The notes under the pieces were generated by a model. The model worked only from the letters and a program-made list of their open reading frames with translations. It was not told the origin of the DNA and did not search any database. Shown one piece after another: positions 23,979-35,569 of a stretch of DNA of 64,000 nt. A program made the translations under genes and the position numbers. The stretch's first letter is position 1, and the number at the start of each line of letters is the position of its first letter. Origin of the DNA: Gentiana macrophylla (lineage: Eukaryota > Streptophyta > Magnoliopsida > Gentianales > Gentianaceae); the NCBI GenBank assembly GCA_026214975.1, contig CM047813.1, forward strand, positions 27,970,797 through 28,034,796, written 5' to 3'.

Positions 23979-24944
23979 TATCTAACTCTATCTTCTTGTT
24001 ATATTTTTGCAACACTAAATATTAAGGAAAACATCATATGAACGTGTCAAGTTATTATTGGTTGTGAAATAATTAAAATACAATATAATTTTTGTCCTTA
24101 TACTCTCTTATTATTTCATAACTAGCTCTTGTCTTTTTCAGTATAACTTTATTGATCCATGAACTATATATTTTTTTTTAAAATGAACTATATTTTTTTT
24201 TTTTAAGTACTTAATAGATTCAACGTCGGCTCAATCCAAGTGTCCTAGCTCAATCCAAGTGTCCTAAAAGTGTATAAAAATATGAGGGATTAAGGAAAAA
24301 TGACAAAAATATTTACAAAATGAATAAATATGACACATTTCTTTTTTTAGTTGCAAAAAGGACAAAAAAATTCAGTTAGACAAAATTACCCTTCATTAAC
24401 ACAGAAACGGAAAAGTATTCAATTCACAAACCCACGATTCTACACCCACGACACTTTCTAAATCCATGATTCTACACACTTTCTTCGCCCACGATTCCAA
24501 AGTCGAATAAATAACAGCAAGATTTACCGGAAATCAATCAGGAATTCGAAGATTCTAACCAAAAGCATCGATTTCATACATTTGCAGAGATTTTAGCAAA
24601 ATGTCTAAAAGGAAGAGGACCGATGGAAGTAGCAGTGAAGAAGAGGAGCAAAATAAGCTAGGGTAAGATCTAACAACTGAAATATAGCTGATTTTTGTCG
24701 CTTGTAAATCATATTCTACAAGTGATATGAAGTTGTTTCTCCAAAATCACTAAATGCAAGAAGGTTTTCTCATTCTATGGTGTTGAATTTAGGGCAAAAT
24801 GGTATTGAACTTCTGAAAAATGGAAAACATTACAGAAATCATAGTAATTTCTGAAAAATGTCAATTCTATACTGGATTGTAAATAATTTCATAATGTAAT
24901 AACTATTTCTGATGATAATCTTACTGATAATGTTAGCAATAATG

Positions 24945-25170
24945 TGTTAATGTGTTAATGTGTTAATGAGTTACTGTGCTACCGTGTTACTGTGTTGATG
25001 TGTGGATGTGTTGATGTGTTGCTGTGTTGATGTGTTGCTGTGTTGGTGTGTTGCTGTGTTGGTATGTTGCTCTATTGCTGTGTTGATCTGTTTCTGTGTT
25101 GATCTGTTGCTGTGTTGATCTGTTGCTGTGTTAGTGTGTTACTGAGTTAATATGTTACTGTGTTACTGAA
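24945..25170. repeat. GTGTTGATGTGTTGCT minisatellite in intron 1 of the Ulp1-like gene
   Basis: More than twenty degenerate 8-9-base units of the form GTGTT(G/A)(A/C)T. The same unit recurs at 30160-30285 in another intron and, in weaker form, at 33650-33720 upstream of the transposase. Confidence 0.85.
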
Positions 25171-27482
25171 CATAGCAATGTTAATAGGAATTTCTATTGC
25201 AAACATTAAAATGTAGTTGCAAATTTGGCTTTTTAATTGCAGGTACATATTACAATATAGGTCAAACTTGAATGCTATAAAACAAATGTTCAAGGAAATA
25301 AAAAATGACCTAAAAAAACATGAAGATGCATTCAATGGAAATCCATTCAAGCACATGCTAATTGCATTGAAACAAGAAGAGATCATTTACAAGAAGAGAA
25401 AGAATGAAATGATGGGTGAATTTATCAATAGCTACAACAAAACAAAAAAAAAGGTTCATCATTGGTGGTCAATTTTGCATTCCAAAAACAATGGATGTGA
25501 AACTGATTTTTGGCATAGAGGATGGTGAAGAAGAAGTTGGAAATATGAAAAAACATGGAAGGGGAGAAACAAAACTAGAAGAAAGGTACTTTAAGAAAGC
25601 AAAAAGACTAACTGCAAGCCTTGTGAAACTTAAAGTCAAGCAGCTGGTTACAAAAGAGGACAAACAATCGATTGATGACTGTGTGAAGCTAATTTCTCTA
25701 ATACTACTACATACAGTCTTCCTGCCAAATACAGGAGCATATATACCATGGGGATTCTTATACTATGTTGATGACATTGATAGATTGAAAACTTACAACT
25801 GGTCATAACATATATTAGACCAACTCATTGAAGGCTTAAATAAAGATTGGGAGCATCCAACAAAAGTCAATGGATGCACTCTGATATTACCGGTATGTTA
25901 CTTTTAAATTCACGATCTCATATTATGCTCTAATCATATAAAAGAACTAACAAAACTGTAATGAATGTAGTACTGGTTTTGTGAGCACTCAAATGCAATT
26001 AGACCAAGAAATACAAGTGGTAAAGCTCAAGATCCAAAACTGAAGGGGAAGCTAGGACTTACATTGAAGGGGATCCCCCAAATTACAAAATAGGACAACA
26101 AAGAACTTGAAAAACTGGTTGTGCCAAACAAAAAGGGAGGAAAATGCATTCTTAAGAAAAAGAATAAGCAGTTGGTAAGAATTCATGCATTTCACACAAA
26201 GAACACAAGAATACAAAGAACACAAGAATACTTTAAGACAAGAATACAAGAACACTTTAGCAATGTACATTACTAAATAATATAACCTCTATTTGATGCA
26301 ATGTAGTTCAACAAAGAAGCATTGACTCCTACCGTTGCTGAAAAATACTTGATTAAAGACCTGCATGATGAAGAAGACACAGAAGAGGAAGAAGATGAGG
26401 AGGAGGAAGAAGATGATGAGGAGGAAGAAAATGAGGAGGAGGAAGAATAGGATGAGGAGGAAGATAAGCAAGGGGAAGAAGGAGAGGAAGAAGAGCAAGG
26501 GGGAGAAGGAGAGCAAGAAATGCAAGCAGGGAAAGGACAAGTAAAACAAGAGGAACAAGAGCAGGAAGGGAAAGAAGACAAAGCAGATGAAGAAGATAAT
26601 ATAGAACAAGAGGCTAAATATTTTCCAGAAGTTGATCCAATGGATCAGGATCAAATGGATGATGATAGTGAAGGTATACAAGACATTGAAGGTGGCAAAG
26701 AGACTGATATACCTTCTTTCTCAATAGATATCACACAGCCATCAAATGAGGTTGAAGAAACAACAACCAATCAGGTATGAATACATACTCAAAATAGTCA
26801 AACATACTCTATTGTCATCAAAACAGTAACACAGTAACAGAGGCCTATTTGTGCAGGCTAATGAACAACAAATATCAATCCTGCAACAGATGTTGAAGGA
26901 AAAAGAAGCACAAATCAAAAATCTTCAATAGACGGTGCACGACAACCAAAAACAAATATCAGACCTTGAAGCACGTGTGGGGGCTTATCAAACGAATGAA
27001 GTCAGCCTAATTGGGAAGACAGAATCAATTGTAGTTGAGAATGATAACATGAGAACAGAATTGGAAGAACAAGCTGCTAGGCAAGCTGAATTGATATCCG
27101 AAGTGCAAAATTTCAAGAAACTTTACGGATTAGAAAAACTAAACAATGAACACCTTGAGGATGTCTTAGCAAGGAAGGATGAATACATTACAAAACTTCA
27201 GGACGACATTAACCCAAACAAAGAGAAAGATGAACAACAAAGGATGCAGCAGCAATAGCAAGATAGAATGAAGATTCAATTTCTGTCAGAGAAAGTTGCT
27301 AAACTCAAAAACAAAAAATTTCAAAAAGACTCTGAAATCGGCAAATTGAAAGGAAGACTTGAGGAGCAGACAGAAAATATACAACAGCTCAAGTTGAAGA
27401 TACAAGAAAACAAGGAGATGCATTCAAACGAAACATCAGAACTGAAAAAAACAGTTTTACAACTCCAAACAGAGCTGTCTAA

Positions 27483-29002
27483 TGTTAACGGTGATTTTTA
27501 CGATATATATGATATTATTTCGTAGCAATTTCCTTCGTGTTTTATTACCTTTTTTAGAAAAGTAGGTGTTTAAAGGATTTATTGAGAGAATGCATATGAA
27601 ATTGGTTTAAACGCAAAATCGAGCTTATTACGTGTTTTTATCGATGATTTTTCCATCAATATATATGGTTCTACATTTTGCACGCTTTGATTATCTTGTA
27701 GGTACGCTTGCATGGCAATGAAGGATCTTAAACGATGTTCTGTTGAAGATTAAATAGAAGGAGAAAGATGCATATTGAACTTGGAGTGAAGATAAGAAAG
27801 CTTTGAAGAACTAAACGCGCGTTTATCTCCGTTTAGCTTGGATCAAGCGCCCAGAAGAAGAGCCAATGGATTCGTGATTTGACAGATATTTGGTGAACGA
27901 GAGCGCCCAAAAAGTAATAGTAGGACGGGCGTCTGATCCACTTCGCCCGACTCAAGAAATCCAAAGACACGAGTGGGCGGGCGTCCGACAATCCAGACGG
28001 GTGTTCACCCTTTAAACGAGCGCCCAAAGACGCCGACTTCAACAGAGCCGACTTAAAAACCTATTTATAGTCGCGTTTTCAACCCTAGAAACAACACAAT
28101 TCGATCCTGGCGCCCCAGTGCCTTTGGGGCGCCTAGCCGCGCTTCTCCCACCATCATAAACATCTTTTATCTTCTTTTATTTATATGATTTGTATTCCAA
28201 CGATGAGCTAAGGCTAAGCCTAGAACGAGCTTTGTGAAGCCAATTCTCAGCAGCGTTTTGATTTCGAATCTTGGATTGTTTTGTGAGTTTTAATTTAAAG
28301 TTGTTTCTTTATTACGTTTTGTATTGATTTTGCAATTTATATCGAGAGATGGTTGCTTTGTGATGTTTAACGTTTGATGAAAATCATTGTTAGACCTAGA
28401 TCACCGTAGTAAAGAAGGGATTTTTAACCTAAAAATAACGAGAGTTGCTAGGTTAAATTTCTAGGTTGCTAGATTGAGAAATCTTACACCTTTGTTATGG
28501 AAGCGTTAATCTTTAAGATCGAGAGATGAAAGATTAATAGGCGAATTATCTACGAGAGTAGGAATTCATACCTCTGATAGGTGAACCACATCTTTATTAA
28601 ATCTTCACTAAACGATCAAGAGTAGAAATTGAGGGTTGCGGGATAGGTGGATCAATGCTTGTTCTTCGTTAAAATTAATTGAAATTATCTTTGTGCCTTG
28701 TCTTCGTTGCTATTTTAGAATTTTATTCTTCTTTTTAGTTATAGAATAGATTTATTTAGTTAGTTTAGGTCCGCAACTATATTTCCTGGCTTTGGATTGA
28801 CAACCCTCTGTCCAGTTTATTGTTTCTTCATTTTCGTTTTTAGTTATTTTTCGTGACAACCTTTAGAAAAATTAAGAACTAGACCAATCTCGATTCCCTG
28901 TGATTCGACTCCGGTTGTAATTGCTATACTACGATCCCTACACTTGGGGTAAACCGGATTATTTTATTACTTGTTTATTTTCATTAGATAAAATCCGAGA
29001 CA
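27483..29002 (+). mobile_element. Solo LTR inside the Ulp1-like coding region
   Basis: Runs from TGTTAACGG to CCGAGACA, 1520 bases, flanked by the 5-bp duplication TCTAA at 27478-27482 and 29003-29007. Removing the insert plus one TCTAA leaves the coiled-coil frame open. No gag or pol remains. CCCTA-rich sequence and a CTATTTATAG box near 28060 (possible TATA) suggest the plus-strand orientation and a gypsy-type origin. It is younger than the surrounding MULE. Confidence 0.88.
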
Positions 29003-30154
29003 TCTAACAAAGAGGCTGACATAACTGAGTTAAATCGAATAGCCGAAGACGCAAAAACAACAGCAGGAACACTTAAAGAAACTACAGAACTGAGAAAAAA
29101 ATGCTTGGATGCACAAGACAAACTAATCGAAAAGCTGAAAGCTCAGGCAGAGAAATTGGCTGAAGAGAATACAGAGCTTAAAGTTCAAAAGTGACTCAAG
29201 AATGTAAGCAAACCACCGGTCAGTCATCATTGATAAGAAGATTGCATGAAAATCCAAGAAAAAAGAAGGCAATCCAGGATGAAGCATTTGAATACAACAT
29301 AGGGAAAGGGAAGAAAAACAAATCAAGAATCAAGAAGAATACAATCCTGCAGAAGATAATGAATGCATCAATGGGAAAGTAATCATGGAAGAATCAAAGA
29401 ATGAATACAAATGTGGGAAACATGTCATGGAGGACGCATATCAATGAATCTGGAATCATAATCAGGAGGGTGGCAAAAAGTAAGTATCTCTACATAAATA
29501 ATTACTGTAATATTGTTTGCATAACAATGACTAATGTGAGGCCTATAATTATACACAGCAAAGAAGTGTGGGCAAAATCAATTGGAGACTACCCTTTCGT
29601 GGATCAGAACTCACTCATGGTCAGAATGAATGAATTATTCATTGATGAATCGGTAAGAAGTTGATAATATCATTGCAATATCAACTTTAATTTGCACTCC
29701 AATTTAGTTACTAACACAATAAATTCAAACACAGATAATAGATGGAATGTGTGAAATCATGAAAATGGCAGAAGTAGTAAAAAAAATCAATACCAAATTA
29801 TTCAAGCAGCATCATTGGTAAGATAGATAAAATTCTGAATGCGATACTTTTATACCTGCTTCTATTACAAACTATTATTAAGAAGATTAACATTTGCAGG
29901 AGGATTTCTTGAGGTTCTATAGAACACCAGGTTATGACGATATGGAACCCATCAATGAAATTGTCAGACATATAGAAAAAGGAAAAACAGTGTTAATGCC
30001 AATTTGGGCCAGTGGAAAAAGCAAATTTGGAAACCATTGGGTGCTGCTGACTCACAACAAAGAACAAGATCCTTGAATATGTACCATTCACTGAAATCTC
30101 CAAGAGGAAAGGACCCTTACTTAAAGGATTGTGAGAATCTGGTAAGCAGTTATA

Positions 30155-30290
30155 TCTATGTGTTGATGTGTTACTGTGTTACTGTGTTGATGTGTTACTG
30201 TGTTGCTGTGTTGCTGTGTTGACGTGTTGATGTGTTGCTGTGTTGATGTGTTGCTGTGTTGATGTCTTCATGTGTTACTGTTTTAATGTT
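30155..30290. repeat. GTGTTGATGTGTTACT minisatellite, second array in the MULE
   Basis: About fourteen GTGTT(G/A)(A/C)(T/C) units immediately after the exon ending KDCENL (about 30140), inside a probable intron. Confidence 0.85.
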
Positions 30291-31184
30291 GGATGCTGCA
30301 AACTGATCAATCTGAGATACACATTGAATCACAGCAAGCAATTATTTGGAACTACATGTGGCCAGATGAAGCAACAAAAACAAAGAACAAAAGAAGAAAG
30401 CCTTCACCAGTAAAGAAAGTTCCCAACCTGCCAGTACAAGCCATTGAATCGTAAGAAAGTATTCAACACATTGTATTTAATTACTAGTATAAGTACTAAT
30501 AATTTGAACTAAAACTGATGCAGGTATGACTGTGCTGTTTATGTGACATACTACATTAACAGGATCGCAACGAGAAATGAAATTGAAAGAAAAATAACAG
30601 ATGAACAAGTGCAACAAATGAAAGAAATGATTATAAATAGCATTACAATGAATCAAATGCTTCTAGTCATCTAGCATTCTTGTTATAATACACTCAACTA
30701 TTGATTTACTTTTCATTGTGTAGATTTTGAAATGTGACTCTGAATGATACTATGATGGAATGTTACTCAGATTGAATATTAATATGATCCTCTTTATAAT
30801 ATGATATTATTGTTGTCCAAATCTTTTTCTGCATATTTTCTTATCTCTACATTCTTATATTATTCAAAATAGTTACAACAATGAGTATGGCAGTTTTGTA
30901 ATTGCAATTGTGCTGATTCAAAACATTATTATCAAATTTTATAAAAGCAATTCTACTCATTGAACATATTATTATGAATAAATAACCAAGTCTTAGTACA
31001 AAATCATGATCATCATGAAACTACAAAAGATATTGATAGGTGAATATAAAAATAAAAGATATTACAAAAAAATTACTCAATCAAAAATATATAATGAGCA
31101 TTCAAACACGATATAAAGACCAACACAAGAATACAAATCAATCCAAAAACAAATAGCCTACTGAAAATATCATCAATACAAAGA

Positions 31185-33597
31185 TCAATCCAACTGCACA
31201 GCAGCACTACATGTACGCTTATTGTGACGACTAGAAGAACCACAACGACTACATCTATATGCACGTTTCGAACGTTGGGATGACTCTCCACGTGAAGCAA
31301 ACCGTTTAGTCCGAGGTCTTCCAGGCTGCCTCCTAGATAAAGGAGGTAATACAACAACTGCACCTGATATCTGAGCTTTTAGATAAGTATCTTGAACAGG
31401 ATATAGCGTATATTGATAAGTATCCAAAAAGGAGCTTGTCCGGTACCACACGTCGACATAATCATGTAGAAACAATCGTGTTCTCATCACAGCAGCAACT
31501 CCATGACGACACGGATAACCATTCCTTTCCCAAATAGAGCAAGAGCAGGTATGATCCATCAAATTAACCAAAGCACTCGGTGAAGAGTGAACCTCATAAA
31601 TAAAAGCAGTAGAACTCACAACATTCCACTCCTTAGATTGATCCATAATATGCGAAAGAATGGCATCAATTGCAGGGCAAATAGCAGTAGAAAAAGATGC
31701 AGCTAAAGTTCTCTTTTCTGCACAACAAATCATATAACTAAGGAAAGATAAATAAACACAACAACATGAAACCAATAACAGCAAAAGAATTACAAACCTG
31801 CAAATCGCTGCATAAGTTTAATACGGATAGCATCAACCAAGTTAACAACAGGTAGATGACGCTCTATCAAAACCCACGAATTAAAAGATTCAGTTGTACT
31901 AGATGTTATGTAACCATACCGATTACCCTTGAAGTGCACATTAGCCCAATTCTCATGATTCAGATTTATAAAAAAATCTTTTACACCATTTCCACCCTCA
32001 ACAAGCATTAGTTGCATATTAGAATCAAACTCCAATTCGGTAGAAGCATAAGCACACCGATCAAGCAAGGCAACCATTCGCTCACGAAAAAACTTACTTT
32101 TCGAATATTCAGAACATTTCACACGTAAATTAAGCTTCAAATGATACAAGCAATATGAATGATAAGCATTTGGGAAAACAGTACGGACCCCATCAATCAA
32201 GCCAGAATTCCTATCACTAATAAACGTAATCGGCCGCATTGGATCCAAAATAGACTTCAAATGTATTAGAAACCATTCCCAATTACAAGTGTCCTCAGAA
32301 TCAACAACAGCAAAACAAAGTGGTAGATACCTAAAATACAAAAAAAGAATCTCACGGTTAGAGTTCATTATAATGCTAATGTGTGATCATATCGTGTTAA
32401 TGTGTGATCTGTTCTTCAGTGTGTGATCATATCGTGTGTTTTGTGTTGCTCAACAATATGAAAACAACACACAACTCAACACATACCTTGGTTACCATCC
32501 TTCCCAGTAGCAGCCAATAAATGACCCCTAAATTGCCCTTTCAAATGTGCTCTATCCAAAAAAAGAAGAGGACAGCAAGAGTTGAAACCACGTATGCAAC
32601 AATCAAAAGCAACAAACAATCGCCTAAACCGACATGATCCAGGATCAACTTCATAAGCAACACGAGAGCCAGGATTTGAATCCAAGAGGCATTGAACATA
32701 TGAAGGCAGACTCCTGAAGGATTCATGCACATCACCATACAAAGCTGATTTCGCTTTCAACAAACCAATTCTTGCTCTGAAATAAGTTACCTTAAACTTA
32801 AATAGTGAGAATAGATCACGCTTAACGACACAAGCACGCAAATTAGAAGTATCACGAACCATACTTTCTATAACCTCGGCAACAAGATCAGAGTTGATTC
32901 GTGTTCCATGAAAAGACCGACCAGCCGAACCACAAACATGAACAATGCATGACTTCTTCACATAAAAATACCCATTCACATTCAATTTAACACCATGTAC
33001 ATTCCATGAACACTTATATTGATCCTTGAAAGGACAATAAGCCGTTATTCTATTTCCATCATTCTTTTTTAAAACATATTGAAATCCAGTATCAATAGAT
33101 ACCTTTTGCAGAGATAATCTAAACTGTGAGACACCACCATAAAAGAATGTTCCTTGTTTAAAAGATATCTTATCCCAACCTAGCTTAATTGTAGCAACCT
33201 TCATAAGCATAAACAAAGAATCCTCATCATCAACAGCATCAAGAGGAGGTATACAAGTACTGGAGCTTGAGGAAACAAAGATCATTAACATCGGTAGATC
33301 AGATCGGAACTTGAGGAATGAGCATTGCTTTCGCCTCAGCACATCCACATGAATACCATTCCCATTCAAGGATTGAGACACAACAAACAACGTAACCAAA
33401 TCTTCATCACCGGACAAAAACATCTGAACAACCAGTAACTTATAGAACAACCTAAGAGACGATGAATTCAAACTATGCCATCGTCGACAAATCTTATCGA
33501 CAATAAACTTGAAGGAATCAGTCTCACAAACAGACAAAACATAAGTATCGAACGCATAGGTGCAAAACAAAAGCACCATCCTCAAAACAATCTGCAA
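31185..33597 (-). CDS. MuDR-type transposase of the 10-kb MULE, probable 3+ exons
   Basis: Predicted exons on the minus strand are 33597-32487, 32330-31798 and 31717-31185. The upstream edge at 33597 is an intron acceptor, so a further 5' exon is likely. The first part holds the plant MULE N-terminal and DNA-binding regions. The catalytic core has FLDRAHLKGQ near 32560 (first Asp; the family usually has DGTH), ISDRNSG near 32205 (second Asp) and TTESFNSW near 31885 (Glu). A SWIM zinc finger (CSCSIWERNGYPCRHG) follows near 31530, and a C-terminal CSRCGSSSRHNKRTC knuckle near 31220. Exons 2 and 3 join in frame. The exon 1-2 junction appears one base out of phase, so this copy may be inactive or the boundary misassigned. 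Confidence 0.82.
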
Positions 33598-34537
33598 ATA
33601 AACAAAAGAAAAAATTACAACAACTAAAACTAAAGAAACAACGCATTCTCACTAATAATAATGATGTTACTGTGTTGGTGTTAATATGTTACTGTTACTG
33701 TGTTACTAACACAGTAACACCACAGTGCATTGTATACACACAACACAACAACATTCTTAATAAGACAAGGACAATCAAAAAGAACAAATTAGAATCAGCA
33801 TACACATGTAATAATAATAGTTAAGGATTATACAATGACATCAGAATGCAAATTGACACAGATCACAGTAACAGATGTAATTCAAATACAAAACTCAAAC
33901 AAAATCAACAAGGATCTGAATAACAACAATTCAACATATAGACAGAAACAGAGCAGGGTCAACAATCACAAAATAGATGTGAATAGATAATCAAAGTGAA
34001 GAAACAACATAAAAACACAATGTCATTTGATTCCAATAACAAAACTAAAAAAAGACGTAAAAGAAGATTATTAGATAAGGAAACCAGATTGCAAACAAAA
34101 ACAAAAATCAACACATAAAAGGAAGAGCATTACCTTCGAAAATCTTCAAAATAGGAGAAGAACGACTAGCTTGAAGCGATTGAAACAAAAACAGAAACCT
34201 TCGACTGGAAACAGATATGAAAGTGCAACCACAAAATCAACAGACCTCTGCAATTAAAGTGACCGAACGAAGAAGAAATCAAAGCACAGCAACAATTAAT
34301 ATGGAGAATCGGTGAAATACGGAAGAAATAGAGAAAATAGAAGAACGTATCAAACGAGAGAACCAATTAATGGTTTGGATAATGTATTACACGGAATAAA
34401 GCAGACAAAGATTTGGCGTTATAAATTAAGGGCAAAACAGTCCATCAGAAAATGTTTTGTCTTTATTGCAACAAAAAAATTGAGTGTGGATTAAAATTTA
34501 TATACAGGGGGAAATTGGACTAAAACTCAATATTCCC
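33598..34537. promoter_or_regulatory. 5' region and right terminal repeat of the MULE
   Basis: AT-rich sequence upstream of the transposase. It contains the possible intron and first exon, a GTTACTGTGTTAC-type repeat near 33660-33720, and the degenerate right terminal repeat from about 34420 to 34537. MULE promoters usually lie in or beside the terminal repeat. Confidence 0.5.
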
Positions 34538-34546
34538 TAAAAATAT

Positions 34547-35505
34547 ATAGTTAAGGGATAAAAATGTCATTATGAAAGATTGGGGTTACTTTTGAAAAAA
34601 AAAAAAAAAAGACCAAAAATGTAATTTTCCCTTTATGTATCTGTCTTCAACACTTTTGACCGTTAACAACTTTTCCTAGGGACACAATCAATTTTAAACC
34701 ATTGTTGTAAAACACAACCCGACTCATTCGGTTGGACCAAAGTAGCATCATCGACCTATTAACTTTTATGGTCTCGATCATAAATAACCCAACTACTTTA
34801 TTTTTGTTGAGTGGAATAACCCAACTACTTGTAAAGGGAAAATTACAATTGATCTCGTATTTTTCTTCACTTTCTTAATCATGTATCTTTTATAGTGATC
34901 TTTTTGTCCTCCCACTATAACTTTTTATGAAACTTTTATATTTGACCCATCGTTGGATGTGTTAAGAATACTAATAGTGTCACAAAAGTATATAGTTAGG
35001 GGACCGAAAATATATACATGAAAATTTCCAAGAAAAAGAAAATATAAAGGACCAAAAGCATTGTATCTTAATTATTTCTCAACAATGTGACACGTGACAC
35101 ATGTAGTGGGGTTAATCGCCACACGTTATGCTTTCGATAAGTACCTTAAAAGTGTAACAAAATAATATTGTTATGGACCGAAAATGTCAATACGAACGAT
35201 AAATGTTAGTTTTGTGAAAATGAAAACAACAGGGGGCCAAAATAATAAATGATGTATTGGTAATCTAAATGACAGATATAATTAAAAAAAACGAATTCTC
35301 ACAAGTCACGATTAAAAAAAAAAACAGAGGGACCTACTTTAGTTTTAAGTCATTTATTACATATACCATAACATACCGTAAAACCTCGACCTTTTGATTA
35401 AGAGTATTATTGTACTTTCTTAAATAAGTGATTTAACGGATTAGTGAGTCACTGATAGAGACGCGTTTGATCGAAATTAAGACTCTTCTAATTTTAAAGG
35501 ATAAG
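34547..35505. other. Spacer between MULE and LINE, nothing recognised
   Basis: AT-rich sequence with A runs near 34600 and 35290-35325. No open frame with coding character, no clear inverted repeats. Confidence 0.6.
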
Positions 35506-35569
35506 TGTGATGAGGTATTTTTTTAGGGGTAAAATCAATTTATTGGGCCGTATCGGCAAAACAAGCGTT

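Larger units (their letters stand above)
24601..30674 (+). pseudogene. Ulp1/C48 SUMO-protease-like MULE gene, multi-exon, broken
   Basis: Exon 1 (24601-24662) starts MSKRKRTDGSSSEEEE and splices to 25243. The next region carries a conserved globular domain of Ulp1-like plant transposon proteins (DVKLIFGIEDGEEEV-like, then IPWGFLYYVDDIDRL and YWFCEHSNAIRPRN to about 26200). An acidic Glu/Asp block follows (26370-26770), then a long coiled coil (26860-27482 and 29003-29190). The C-terminal protease part shows NHWVLL near 30030 (catalytic His) and YDCAVYV near 30520 (catalytic Cys). Breaks include a shift in an A-run near 25450, a stop at 25806, several later stops, and a 1520-bp solo LTR at 27483-29002. 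The product cannot be full length. Intact relatives are predicted SUMO/ubiquitin-like peptidases. Confidence 0.82.
24284..34537. mobile_element. Complete two-gene MULE with Ulp1-like gene (KAONASHI/CUMULE-like)
   Basis: The 9-bp sequence TAAAAATAT occurs immediately outside both ends (24275-24283 and 34538-34546). This is the duplication length expected of Mutator-like elements. The ends are degenerate inverted repeats of about 115 bases: left GAGGGATTAAGG...GTTGCAAAAAGGACAAAA...ACCCTT, right (reverse complement) GGGAATATTGAG...GTTGCAATAAAGACAAAA...GCCCTT. Inside are a MuDR-type transposase on the minus strand (31185-33597) and a Ulp1/C48-protease-like gene on the plus strand (24601-30674), arranged tail to tail. 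MULEs carrying Ulp1-like genes are known from several plants. This copy is about 10.25 kb including a later solo-LTR insertion. Confidence 0.88.

Noticed and set aside
26273..26681. Ser-rich and Leu/Phe-rich open frames on the minus strand
   Set aside because: They are the complement of the Glu/Asp-rich block of the Ulp1-like gene.
24601..30674. Functional SUMO protease gene
   Set aside because: A frameshift, several in-frame stops and a solo-LTR insertion prevent a full-length product in this copy.
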